Shown here: in pieces, positions 1-8,305 of the stretch
Numbering within the stretch: position 1 is the first letter of the stretch
How the letters are laid out: the number at the start of each line of letters is the position of its first letter
Assembly: GCA_964385695.1 (NCBI GenBank)
Contig: CAYLQA010000003.1
Location: 62,001-126,000, forward strand
From: CAYLQA01 sp964385695
Lineage (GTDB): Bacteria; Desulfobacterota; Desulfobulbia; Desulfobulbales; Desulfurivibrionaceae
Length of the DNA: 64,000 bases
Reading direction: 5' to 3'
Made by a program: the position numbers and the translations under genes
The notes under the pieces: generated by a model
Database searches by the model: none
What the model was told of the DNA's origin: nothing
Seen by the model: the letters and a program-made list of their open reading frames with translations, nothing else

Positions 1-2
1 TT

Positions 3-803
3 ACCCGTGAGTGGGGAGAATATGCTTCGGAACAGGAGTTTGAGCGCACAAGTCAAACCGCCTCTGTGAAATGGACCCCCTGGGAGTATTTAACCTCCTC
101 CCTCAACCTGAGCGAGTCCAGAAAGGAAGAGGGGCTGGCTCCCGGGGATATGACTCGTTTTTACGGGATAAACTTTGGCAGCAACCCTTTGCCCACCCTG
201 GGCCTGAATCTTGGCCTGACTCGGAACGAGGAGTACACCGGTGACTCCCGTGACAGCGTCAAGCATGGTGTCGGTCTCTTTGGTACGGCACAGCTCTATT
301 CCACTTTGGATAGTAGCCTGGGCCTTGATTACTCCCATAATGAGGATGAGACCTCAGGCCTGGCCAAGGAAGAATACAACTCCAATTTGGAATTTACAGC
401 CCGGTTGATGCCGCAGCTTACCAGCACCCTGCGGGGAGACTACCGGCAGGAAAAAACCGTGAGCAGTACCGAGAATTATCTGGTCGATCTTTCCATGAAC
501 TGGCGTGCCTCAGAGACATTGTCGCTGACCACAACCACTCGCAAGAGCTGGGAAAACAGTGAGAGCACGGGCGAATCATTGGATCTGGGAATCAACCTGT
601 CGCTCAGCGAAAAGATGCAGGGTTCGCTTACCTATGGCTACAACCACGACGCAGTAACAACCAACACATATAGCGGCTTTTTGGATTGGCGGATTAGCCG
701 GTATGTCGGAATGCAATGGGATGCCGGTTATACGCAAGAGGACGGAGCCGAGGAATCCTGGCAGATAAAATGGCAATTGACGGCCTCCTTTTCCACACGC
801 TGA
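3..803 (+). CDS. Outer-membrane beta-barrel protein, C-terminal part (partial)
   Basis: The frame is open from base 3 with no stop, so this is the 3' part (at least 266 residues) of a gene that starts outside the window; the GTG at 66 is only the first in-frame start codon. There is no cysteine. The sequence is a chain of roughly a dozen short strands with alternating polar and hydrophobic residues and aromatic ends (for example LGLNLGLTRNEEY, SSLGLDYSHNED, MQGSLTYGYNHD, YVGMQWDAGYTQED), which is how transmembrane beta-barrels of the outer membrane look. The last residues are LTASFSTR, so a terminal Phe/Trp is not exact. It is followed after 34 bases by an envelope lipoprotein and then a large cytochrome cluster, so a porin-like sheath for electron transfer is a fair inference. 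The exact family was not recognised. Confidence 0.7.
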   Translation, partial: TREWGEYASEQEFERTSQTASVKWTPWEYLTSSLNLSESRKEEGLAPGDMTRFYGINFGSNPLPTLGLNLGLTRNEEYTGDSRDSVKHGVGLFGTAQLYSTLDSSLGLDYSHNEDETSGLAKEEYNSNLEFTARLMPQLTSTLRGDYRQEKTVSSTENYLVDLSMNWRASETLSLTTTTRKSWENSESTGESLDLGINLSLSEKMQGSLTYGYNHDAVTTNTYSGFLDWRISRYVGMQWDAGYTQEDGAEESWQIKWQLTASFSTR

Positions 804-837
804 GAAAAGAGACGATGAAGAGACCGAGAGGAGACGC

Positions 838-1446
838 ATGAGAATAGGGAATAGAAAAATAATAAAAAGATTACTGCCTTTACTGTTGGGCTGTGTGCTC
901 ATGTACGGTTGCGGCGGCGGAGGATCAACAAGGGCCTTTGAGCGGGAGAATGTGGATTTTAACTTTGTGCGCAAGATCGCGGTGATGCCCTTTGTCAACA
1001 ACTCTCAGGATCAATATGCCCCGGAGCGGGTTAGGGATATTGTCATCACCGAGGTTTTGAGCCTGGGGATTTTTGATGTGATCGATAAAGGGGTGGTGGA
1101 CAGTGCCTTGCGCGATGAGGCCATTGAGCCGGATCGCCCCTTGGATGAACAGACCATCAGGCGACTGAGTAAACGCTTTGGTGTGCAGGCCGTACTCCTT
1201 GGAACCATTGACATGGCGGGTAAGGGAAGAAAAGGCTCGGTCTCTTACCCTGAACTCACCATTACCATGCGCATGGTGGAGGGGCAAAGCGGACTGCTCA
1301 TCTGGCAGGCAAGTGGTTACGGCAGTGGGGACTCCATAACAAGAAGGCTGTTCGGGCTTTCCGCCCATGATGATTTTACGGTGACCAGGGACCTTGTGAC
1401 CGAGTTGCTCTACACCATTCCCCAGAAAACAGAGATGGTGAGGTGA
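838..1446 (+). CDS. CsgG/LpoB-like envelope lipoprotein
   Basis: This 202-residue protein has an N-terminal signal with two possible lipidation cysteines (LLLGC at residue 19, or LMYGC at residue 25). The mature part starts with KIAVMPFVNNSQD, the first strand of the anticodon-binding-like fold shared by CsgG, LpoB and TolB N-terminal domains. Further typical segments are VLSLGIFDVIDKG, FGVQAVLLGTIDM and GLLIWQASGYG. Such proteins sit at the outer membrane and act as secretion-channel or assembly accessory factors, but the precise role here is unknown. RBS-like GAGGAGACGC precedes ATG 838. It is the first of three consecutive genes with the same domain type and lies one base before the next gene, so they form one operon. 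Confidence 0.72.
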   Translation: MRIGNRKIIKRLLPLLLGCVLMYGCGGGGSTRAFERENVDFNFVRKIAVMPFVNNSQDQYAPERVRDIVITEVLSLGIFDVIDKGVVDSALRDEAIEPDRPLDEQTIRRLSKRFGVQAVLLGTIDMAGKGRKGSVSYPELTITMRMVEGQSGLLIWQASGYGSGDSITRRLFGLSAHDDFTVTRDLVTELLYTIPQKTEMVR

Positions 1447-1447
1447 A

Positions 1448-2965
1448 ATGAGTCTTTGCCGCAACATAAAACGGTATGGATTGGTTTTGCCGATCATTGC
1501 CCTGTTTTGCCTTATGGCTCAACCAGCTTGGGCCGGGCAAAGTGTTGCGGTTATGCCCTTGGCCGATCTCAGTCACGGGCCCAATGGGCTGAATCTTAAC
1601 TTGAGCCGTGTCTTGGCCAAGAATTTTGAGGGAAAGGGTTTTTCCGTGCTGGCGGAGGAAGAGATTTTTGATTTCATGGTCCGTCACAGGATTCGCTGGG
1701 TCGGGCACATCGATTCTTATTATTTAAGCCGCTTTCGGGATGAGCTTGCCGCGGATTTTGTGCTCATCGGCACGGTCAGTCAGCGACGTGAGAAGATGCC
1801 CCCGGCCTTGGGCGTGGTTTTGCAGCTGATCCGGACAGAGGATGGCCGTACCATTTGGGCGGGTGGTTCGGAGTTGTGTAAGACCGATGTGAACAAAATT
1901 CTTGGCCTTTCCGAGCCGCAACATATTGAAGACATAGAAAAAATGGTGGTTGCACAAATTGTGGACGATGTGCCGGTTAATCCGGGCCAGGGTTTTGCCG
2001 AACGCCAGTTTATGCTGATTTTTGACAAGGTTGAAGTTACCCCCAAGGTGGTAAGGCCCGGGGGTACGATTCGTTTTCGAGCACGTTTATCCAAAGCCTT
2101 GACGGAAATGCAAGACATAAGAATAACCATCCATGTTCGCGGCAGGGAGTTGCCTGCCCAGTTTAATGCAGCAGAAGAGAGTTTTGAGCTGAGCTGGCAG
2201 GCGGAGCAGTTCGATGGTCGATACCCCGTCTATCTCACCTTTTCCGGCAATGGAGTTGAAGAAAAAATAATGTTGGGTGGCAGCTACCGGGTGGATGGCA
2301 TGGCGCCTCGCTTGACCTTGAAGATGCAGACCCGTGTTTATAATAAAACCGCGGTCTTTAACGGCAAACTTGATTTTGTCCCACGCCTTCTGGAGCCGGA
2401 TCCTCTTTTGCGCTGGCAGGTGCTGATTAAGGACAAGGACGGCCTTGTCCTGCAGGAAGGAAAAGGAGAAGGAAGTCTTCCCGCCTCCTTGACCTGGCAG
2501 GGGCAGAACCTGGCCGGATACCCTGTGGCCGACGGTAATTATATCGTTGAACTCATGGCCTGTGATGAGGCGATGAATTGCGGCACGGCCATGCATAATA
2601 TACGTCTTGCCAGAAAGCCGCCGGAGGTGCAGATGGCCTTTGAGCGCTACGATCAGCGGGTAGAGGTGAATCTGGACATCAATAACGACGTTCCGTTGGC
2701 TTTTTGGCGTTTTGAGGCTCGTGATTTTAAAGGGAAGTTGTTGGTCGAAAAAACCGGCCAGCGCTTGCCGGCCAAGCTGATGGTGGCTTTGCCCACGGAC
2801 GAACGGCAGAGCATCCGCTGTTTGATTGAGACCAAGGATGTGCTGGGGAATAAAAAAAGGGAACGCATTGAAGATTTGGTGCGTTTAGCAGAAGGAAAGC
2901 CCGATGGCGACAAGGGTGTGAAAGAAGAGGTTCTTCTTTCCGAGGCCTGGGTGGAAGATTTTTGA
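1448..2965 (+). CDS. Periplasmic protein with CsgG-like N-terminus and FlgD-like Ig domain
   Basis: The product has 505 residues. A signal peptide ends around AQPAWA-GQ (residue 29). The N-terminal domain (about 30-175) again starts with VAVMPLADLSHG and contains FVLIGTVSQRR and GRTIWAGGSE, the CsgG/TolB-N-like pattern. The rest is beta-rich. One stretch (about residues 345-380: LTWQGQNLAGYPVADGNY followed by IVELMACDEAMNCG) resembles the FlgD/FlgD-like Ig repeat that caps extracellular proteins. Function is unknown; an envelope scaffold or assembly factor is likely. ATG 1448 follows the previous stop after one base, with GGTGAGG as ribosome site. The gene sits between two shorter paralogue-like proteins and ahead of the cytochrome genes. 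Confidence 0.65.
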   Translation: MSLCRNIKRYGLVLPIIALFCLMAQPAWAGQSVAVMPLADLSHGPNGLNLNLSRVLAKNFEGKGFSVLAEEEIFDFMVRHRIRWVGHIDSYYLSRFRDELAADFVLIGTVSQRREKMPPALGVVLQLIRTEDGRTIWAGGSELCKTDVNKILGLSEPQHIEDIEKMVVAQIVDDVPVNPGQGFAERQFMLIFDKVEVTPKVVRPGGTIRFRARLSKALTEMQDIRITIHVRGRELPAQFNAAEESFELSWQAEQFDGRYPVYLTFSGNGVEEKIMLGGSYRVDGMAPRLTLKMQTRVYNKTAVFNGKLDFVPRLLEPDPLLRWQVLIKDKDGLVLQEGKGEGSLPASLTWQGQNLAGYPVADGNYIVELMACDEAMNCGTAMHNIRLARKPPEVQMAFERYDQRVEVNLDINNDVPLAFWRFEARDFKGKLLVEKTGQRLPAKLMVALPTDERQSIRCLIETKDVLGNKKRERIEDLVRLAEGKPDGDKGVKEEVLLSEAWVEDF

Positions 2966-2967
2966 GC

Positions 2968-3594
2968 ATGATGAGTATGCAGCGCAACATAACGGGACGA
3001 AAGCTGGCTTTGATGCTGCTCATGTGTCTTTTGCTCGCAGGCCAATGGGGTTGCGGGAGTAAAGATCCCTATTTTCAAAAATTTCGCGGCGATCCTTCGG
3101 GTAAAACATGCAGTATTGGTGTGCTGCCCTTCATGAATCAGAGCAGTTACAGCCAGGGGGGAGATATCGCCTACCGTTCATTTCAAAGCGAACTGGTACG
3201 CCACCAGAAATGGCAAATGGCCCTTGAGGGTGATGTGAGAAGGGTGTATCGGCAGTTGCATTTAAGATCTTGGGAAGAAGTTCCCACCCCTGAGCAGTTG
3301 CGCATCATTGCCAACCGTTTGGGAGTGGAATTGCTTATAGGTGGAGAGGTACTGGAGATGGAGGAAAAGTTGGGACCTGACTTTGTGGACCCGGCCTTAA
3401 AGGTGCGACTGAGGGTGCATGATGGTGCCTCGGGCGAGCTGCTTTGGGCCACGGTGCATGCAAAGAAGGGGAGTGATTACAGGAAGGTTTTACACTTTGG
3501 CCTCATCAACACAGTTACCGCTCTAAGTAAAAATGTGTTTCAGGAGATTTTGGAAATATGGGAAAGCAAAGGCTTTGTGCCCTGCGCCGGGTGA
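2968..3594 (+). CDS. CsgG/GNA1162-like lipoprotein
   Basis: About 208 residues. The frame can be opened from TTG 2962, which would overlap the previous gene by 4 bases, but ATG 2968 lies ten bases after GGAAG and is the better start; ATGs at 2971 and 2977 are also possible. The signal segment ends in LLLAGQWGC-GSKD, a probable lipoprotein cysteine. The mature domain has SIGVLPFMNQSSY, RLGVELLIGGEVLEM and SGELLWATVHAKKG, the same fold signature as the two preceding proteins. Its 3' end overlaps the next gene by 37 bases, so the two are probably translationally coupled. The role is inferred only as an envelope accessory protein. Which of the related families (CsgG, DUF799/GNA1162, LpoB) it belongs to needs a profile search. 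Confidence 0.65.
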   Translation: MMSMQRNITGRKLALMLLMCLLLAGQWGCGSKDPYFQKFRGDPSGKTCSIGVLPFMNQSSYSQGGDIAYRSFQSELVRHQKWQMALEGDVRRVYRQLHLRSWEEVPTPEQLRIIANRLGVELLIGGEVLEMEEKLGPDFVDPALKVRLRVHDGASGELLWATVHAKKGSDYRKVLHFGLINTVTALSKNVFQEILEIWESKGFVPCAG

Positions 3595-5219
3595 GTTGCA
3601 CATTGGCCATTTTGGCCGCGGTTTTTTTACTTTTACCCCAGGTGTCCCTGGCTTGGTCTTGGGGCAGTGACCCTTTATTGACGGTGAACGGTGCCGATTA
3701 TACGGCGGATGATTACCGACAATGGTGGGGCCACTGGCGGGAGAAGGATACCCCGCTGCCGGAAAGCCCGGATGAGTATGTCGATTGGCTGCTCATGGTC
3801 CAGCAGGGCGAGCAGATGGAGCTTTACCAGGAGCCGAGCTATGTGAGAAAGGTGCAAACTTTTCTCAAAGTCCGCTCGCTCATGCTCCTTAAAAAAGAAG
3901 AAATCGACGAAAAGGTCAAGATCCCTGAGAGCGAGATTCGAGCCCATTACGAAAAGGAATATAACCCCAGATGGCACCTGATGGCCTTTCTCTTTAAAGA
4001 AGAAGAGCAGGCTCGCAAGCAGGCGGAGCGTCTGGTCGGCAAGGAAGTGACGACTGAAGAGCTGGCAAAACTAACACTCGAACAGGGTGGGCCTTTGAGT
4101 CACCTGAAAAGGTGGCAACGGTTGCCGAAATTCAGGTTTGAGTGGCGTGATTACCTTGGGGAGAGTCCCCAAGCTGGGGCTGTTTCTACACCCATATCAC
4201 AGCCCAATGGTTTTTTGATTCTGGTGCTGCTCGAAATACAAGGGCCGGAAAGCGAAGACTATCAGGCGGTGAAGCGCACCATAGAAAGTGGTCTTTATAA
4301 AGAAAAGCATCAGAAACATACGGTGCGTTTTGTGGAGGAATTAAAAAAGAGATATCAACTCCGCATTGATGAGAAGATCCTGGCCCGGTTAGGGGAGGAA
4401 AGGCCTGATGAGGAGTTGGCAAAACAAATTGTCATTGCCACCAAAAAGCAAAATATCGATGCCATGACCGTGTGGGACAATGTGCAGCGGGATCTGAATT
4501 ATCGGCGAAATCTCGGCATTAAAGATCTCAAATTTGCGGATCTAAAAGAGAGTGTAATGGCAAACATCATCTCCCAGACCCTGGTCTCGTGGGAGGCCTT
4601 GGAACGTCATTACGAAAAAGAAGAGCCATTTAAGAACATATACAATTTTTACACGAACCATCGCCTGACCAAGGAGATAGAAAAACGCTTTGTGCAACCC
4701 AAAGCAAAGGTCAACAAAGAGGATATGCTCAGCTATTACAAGGAGCATAAGGAGCGTTATACGCATCCTGAGATGATCAGTTATGCCATGGCCGATGGTG
4801 AGAAGAGCCTGGTTAAAAAAATTCGTGAGAGCATTGTGCACGGCAAAGATTTTTTTGAGGCGGTGAGTTCTGTTTACCCGGAAGGGGCCGAGACAAGGCA
4901 ATTGCCGATCAACCACCTGAAGCCGCAGTTGGCTGAAGCCCTCAAAGGGCTTAAGACAGGGGAAGTGAGTGTTCCTTTCAAGTATGGGGAGGGCATGGCG
5001 CTTGTGAAGCTGATAAGCAGGAAAAAAGCAGTACCGGTTCCCTTTGAAAAGGTAAAGCAGGAGATTGGTGAAAAGGTACAAAAACAAAAGTACGAGCAAG
5101 CGAAAAAAGAGTTTGTCGAGATGCTGAGAAGCCGCTCGCAGATCAGCGTTGCGCAAGAAGAATGGGTGCGGTTGCAAAAGGAGTTGAGGGAAAAAGATGC
5201 CAGCAAGAAAAACAGTTAG
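3558..5219 (+). CDS. SurA/PpiC-like periplasmic peptidyl-prolyl isomerase chaperone
   Basis: The product has 553 residues. A signal peptide (LAILAAVFLLLPQVSLAWSW) is followed by a SurA-N-like helical region that starts with LTVNGADYTADDYRQWW and includes VQTFLKVRSLMLLKKEEID. Two regions look like parvulin domains: about 120-235 (PESEIRAHYEKEYNPRWHLM... PISQPNGFLILVLLEI) and about 390-510 (NKEDMLSYYKEHKERYTHPE... LKTGEVSVPFKYGEGMALVKL). Such proteins help outer-membrane barrels and secreted proteins fold in the periplasm. Here it lies between the barrel/lipoprotein genes and the multiheme cytochromes, so a client among its neighbours is likely. The core parvulin residues are degenerate, so isomerase activity is uncertain. 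Its start overlaps the upstream gene and its end overlaps the next by 23 bases. Confidence 0.75.
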   Translation: MGKQRLCALRRVSCTLAILAAVFLLLPQVSLAWSWGSDPLLTVNGADYTADDYRQWWGHWREKDTPLPESPDEYVDWLLMVQQGEQMELYQEPSYVRKVQTFLKVRSLMLLKKEEIDEKVKIPESEIRAHYEKEYNPRWHLMAFLFKEEEQARKQAERLVGKEVTTEELAKLTLEQGGPLSHLKRWQRLPKFRFEWRDYLGESPQAGAVSTPISQPNGFLILVLLEIQGPESEDYQAVKRTIESGLYKEKHQKHTVRFVEELKKRYQLRIDEKILARLGEERPDEELAKQIVIATKKQNIDAMTVWDNVQRDLNYRRNLGIKDLKFADLKESVMANIISQTLVSWEALERHYEKEEPFKNIYNFYTNHRLTKEIEKRFVQPKAKVNKEDMLSYYKEHKERYTHPEMISYAMADGEKSLVKKIRESIVHGKDFFEAVSSVYPEGAETRQLPINHLKPQLAEALKGLKTGEVSVPFKYGEGMALVKLISRKKAVPVPFEKVKQEIGEKVQKQKYEQAKKEFVEMLRSRSQISVAQEEWVRLQKELREKDASKKNS

Positions 5220-7128
5220 CGTATTGATCGCCTTGGCAATGCTGCTTGGTGTTGGTTGCGTCAAAGAGCCAAAACGGAGGGTTGCGGTTCGAAAGACGTG
5301 CGGCGATTGCCACAAGGAAATGGCTGCCAAACGTATGGAGGGGAATGTTCATACGCCGGTGATGGAAAAGAAATGCTCAGCCTGCCATCTGCCGCATGGT
5401 TTGGTGGGGGGCGTGTATTTGCGTCAGAGTATGCCCGAGCTTTGCTTAAGATGCCATGGTCAGGTTGTCCAAGTGGTGGGTGGAATGAAACTGCATAAGC
5501 CGGTGGAGAAGGGAAAGTGCGCCACCTGCCATACCCCCCATAATTCGCCGGAAAAAGCCCTCTTGAAGAAGTCGGAAAACCAGGTTTGTTATAAGTGCCA
5601 TGACGCAAAACCCTATGAACGCGCCAATGTGCATGCCCCGGTCATGGATGGCTGTAGCACCTGTCATGACCCCCATCGCTCCGAGCAGCCGGCAATGTTG
5701 AATAAGGCTGCGGATGCACTGTGCTTGGATTGCCATGACAGCAATGATAAAAAGTTTACCACCGCGCATTTCGGCTATGGAGTGTCCAGCAGCTGCGTAA
5801 GCTGCCACAATCCCCATAGCTCCGAACAGAAAGGGTTGTTGCGCGGGGTGGTGCATGGCCCGACAGGCGGAGGTGAATGCCGGAACTGCCATAGTCAGCA
5901 AGCTGGCGAAAAAATTATTTCCCCGGCCCAGGGTTCGGCCCTGTGTCTCAAGTGTCATGAGCAGGAAAATATCCAAAAACTCCATGCACCGGTGGCCAAG
6001 GGAGAGTGCTTGAACTGTCATGCCCCCCATGCAAGCGAGCATCAGGCTCTGCTGGCAACCTCGCCCCAGGAGCTTTGTTTTACCTGCCATGAGACCTTTG
6101 AGAAAAAGAGCGGGGGCAGTGTGCATAAACCGGCTGAGTCAGGCAACTGCCTTGGCTGCCATCTTGGCCATGGCGAGGCAAAACAAAACGGGCTTAAGGC
6201 GGAAAATGCCAAGCTGTGCTATAGCTGCCACGACGCCGGTCAATACGGCAAGGGAGCTATGGCCCATTCCCCGGTGCAGGATGGTGAGTGCCTGACTTGT
6301 CATGCGCCCCATAAATCCGATCAACCCAAGGTGCTTGTTCAACCGGAAGGTGCGCTTTGCGGCCAATGCCATGAAGGGATTGATGACGAGTTGAACCGTT
6401 TCAGTCTGCACCAACCCTTTGCGGCTGGACAATGCAGCCGGTGCCATAATCCGCACCAGGGAAAAAGCGGCAGCAAATTCCTGCACCAGAACGGAGGGAG
6501 TGCGCTCTGCTTTACCTGCCATGAGGCCCAACAGGAGGATGCTCAAACCTCACAGCATGTCCCCTTTAATAAAGGCGAGTGCCTTTCCTGCCACAATGCC
6601 CATGCTGCGGATTATGCCGTGATCATGAATAAAGGCGGAGGCGAGGCCTGCTTAGGTTGCCATACAACGCTTGATAAACAGTTGCGCAGCAAAAAATATC
6701 TGCATCGCCCATTTGAAAAGGGGAGTTGCGGTGTTTGCCATCTGCCCCATGGTTCGGCGGAGAGTAAAGGACTTATCAAGGAAAGTCCGCGCCTTTGTTT
6801 GGATTGCCACCGGGAGGTGGCCAAGTATTGGGCCGAGGGTGTTGCCCATGCCCCGGCCAAGAAAGACTGCACGGTCTGCCACAGCTCCCATGCCGGTAAT
6901 AACCCTGCCCTGTTGACCAAGAAGAGTGAAGCGCTTTGTCTTTCCTGCCATAGTGTCGATGGCAAGCGCTTTATCAATGTGCACGGCGGGGTGAAACCCT
7001 CCGGCGCCTCTTGCCTGACCTGTCATGATCCCCATGGCGGGCCGGAAAAAGGTCTGCTTTATCCGGTGAGTCACAGCCCCTTTAAAAAGGGAGGCTGCAA
7101 GGCCTGTCATCCAGGGAGGAAGAAATAA
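5197..7128 (+). CDS. 26-heme doubled-CXXCH c-type cytochrome, probable lipoprotein
   Basis: This 643-residue protein has 26 CXXCH motifs, so it should carry 26 covalently bound c hemes, about one per 25 residues. The N-terminus (LIALAMLLGVGC, Cys21) is a probable lipoprotein signal. The body is a run of about twelve near-identical modules of 45-50 residues with the pattern CxxCHxPHxS...LL...LCxxCH, i.e. the doubled CXXCH motif; the PH after each first heme can supply an axial histidine to a neighbour. Dense heme chains of this kind work as electron wires in the periplasm or at the cell surface. The start overlaps the chaperone gene by 23 bases, and the stop shares one base with the next cytochrome gene. 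The partner redox protein is not identifiable from sequence. Confidence 0.92.
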   Translation: MPARKTVSVLIALAMLLGVGCVKEPKRRVAVRKTCGDCHKEMAAKRMEGNVHTPVMEKKCSACHLPHGLVGGVYLRQSMPELCLRCHGQVVQVVGGMKLHKPVEKGKCATCHTPHNSPEKALLKKSENQVCYKCHDAKPYERANVHAPVMDGCSTCHDPHRSEQPAMLNKAADALCLDCHDSNDKKFTTAHFGYGVSSSCVSCHNPHSSEQKGLLRGVVHGPTGGGECRNCHSQQAGEKIISPAQGSALCLKCHEQENIQKLHAPVAKGECLNCHAPHASEHQALLATSPQELCFTCHETFEKKSGGSVHKPAESGNCLGCHLGHGEAKQNGLKAENAKLCYSCHDAGQYGKGAMAHSPVQDGECLTCHAPHKSDQPKVLVQPEGALCGQCHEGIDDELNRFSLHQPFAAGQCSRCHNPHQGKSGSKFLHQNGGSALCFTCHEAQQEDAQTSQHVPFNKGECLSCHNAHAADYAVIMNKGGGEACLGCHTTLDKQLRSKKYLHRPFEKGSCGVCHLPHGSAESKGLIKESPRLCLDCHREVAKYWAEGVAHAPAKKDCTVCHSSHAGNNPALLTKKSEALCLSCHSVDGKRFINVHGGVKPSGASCLTCHDPHGGPEKGLLYPVSHSPFKKGGCKACHPGRKK

Positions 7129-8288
7129 TGCGTAAAGGAATAGCTTTTATGATTCCGGCACTCTTCCTGATGATGGGAGGGGTCGCCATGGCCAAGTCTG
7201 TTTGCTTTCAATGCCATGAAAAAAAGACATTTCAGGGCAAGGCGGTGCATGCCCCTGTGGCCAAAGAAAAATGCACGAATTGCCACAATCCGCATGTGGC
7301 AAAGTATGAAGGCCTGCTCATGGAAAAGGGGGCAGAGCTCTGTTTTAGCTGCCACGAGAAAAAACGGCGGGATCTGAGCAAAGGCCAAGTCCATGCCCCG
7401 GTCCAGGATGGCAATTGCCTGGCCTGCCATGCCCCCCATGTCTCCAACGTCAAAGGCATGCTGCGGCAAAACACGGCCAGCCTCTGTTTGAGCTGCCACG
7501 ATGAATTGAAAAAACAATACAAGGTGACCCATAAGCCTTACGAAAAGGGCAACTGCATGGTTTGTCATTATCCCCATCAATCCGGGCGGCAGCAGTTGCT
7601 CAGAAAAGATGCGGACGATCTCTGTATGAGCTGTCACGCCAAGCCGGACCAGTTGGCCGGACATAAGGGATTTCCCGGCAAGGTGCAGGGATGTCTGACC
7701 TGCCACAGCCCGCACGGCAGCAATCAGAAAGGATTGATGCGCGACAATCTCCATGCCCCGTTTAAAAAGGGCTGCGGAGATTGTCATGGCAAAAAGAGCA
7801 ATGAGGTTGATATCTGCCTTTCCTGTCACGCCGATATCAGCAAAAAGAGCGAAAGCTCCCATAACCATATGCTCTCCACCACCGGCAAGAGCTGCACCAA
7901 ATGCCACAGCCCACATGCAGGGGATAAGAAGAACCTCTTGAAATCCAGAGAGGATAAGCTGTGCCGCAGTTGCCACGAGATGTCCTATGAGCGGATGCAG
8001 CAGTCCCTGCACACGCATCCCAATATCGGCAAATGCACGGATTGCCACGAGGTGCATGGCGCCAATCGCATCGCCCTTTTGAAAGGAGACGGCAATAAAG
8101 TCTGTTCCGGATGCCATGAGACCCAAGGCGAGTTTACCCATCCGGTGGGAGAAGGGGTGGTGGACATGCGCAACGGCCAGGATATGACCTGTCTCAGCTG
8201 CCATGACCCCATGGGTACGAACTATAAATATCATCTCAGGCAGAGCCGTAAAAAGTCTCTTTGCGTCCAGTGCCACAGAAGTTATTGA
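7128..8288 (+). CDS. 16-heme doubled-CXXCH periplasmic c-type cytochrome
   Basis: This 386-residue protein has a signal peptide cleaved after GGVAMA (residue 22) and 16 CXXCH motifs. The same CxxCHxPH...CxxCH module as in the preceding 26-heme protein repeats along its length, so the two are probably related by duplication. There is no lipobox, so a soluble periplasmic or exported protein is expected. The ATG overlaps the upstream TAA by one base and has a strong ribosome site (GGGAGGA). The last module diverges (CLSCHDPMGTNYKYHL... CVQCHRSY). It probably relays electrons between the inner-membrane side and the outer-surface complex encoded around it; this is inference from heme density and position. 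Confidence 0.92.
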   Translation: MRKGIAFMIPALFLMMGGVAMAKSVCFQCHEKKTFQGKAVHAPVAKEKCTNCHNPHVAKYEGLLMEKGAELCFSCHEKKRRDLSKGQVHAPVQDGNCLACHAPHVSNVKGMLRQNTASLCLSCHDELKKQYKVTHKPYEKGNCMVCHYPHQSGRQQLLRKDADDLCMSCHAKPDQLAGHKGFPGKVQGCLTCHSPHGSNQKGLMRDNLHAPFKKGCGDCHGKKSNEVDICLSCHADISKKSESSHNHMLSTTGKSCTKCHSPHAGDKKNLLKSREDKLCRSCHEMSYERMQQSLHTHPNIGKCTDCHEVHGANRIALLKGDGNKVCSGCHETQGEFTHPVGEGVVDMRNGQDMTCLSCHDPMGTNYKYHLRQSRKKSLCVQCHRSY

Positions 8289-8305
8289 CCACGAGGAGCA
8301 AAACG

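Noticed and set aside
5197..8288. Regular repeats in the cytochrome genes considered as CRISPR or tandem-repeat DNA
   Set aside because: The periodicity is that of coding modules (CxxCHxPH) with synonymous differences and no constant repeat/spacer layout.
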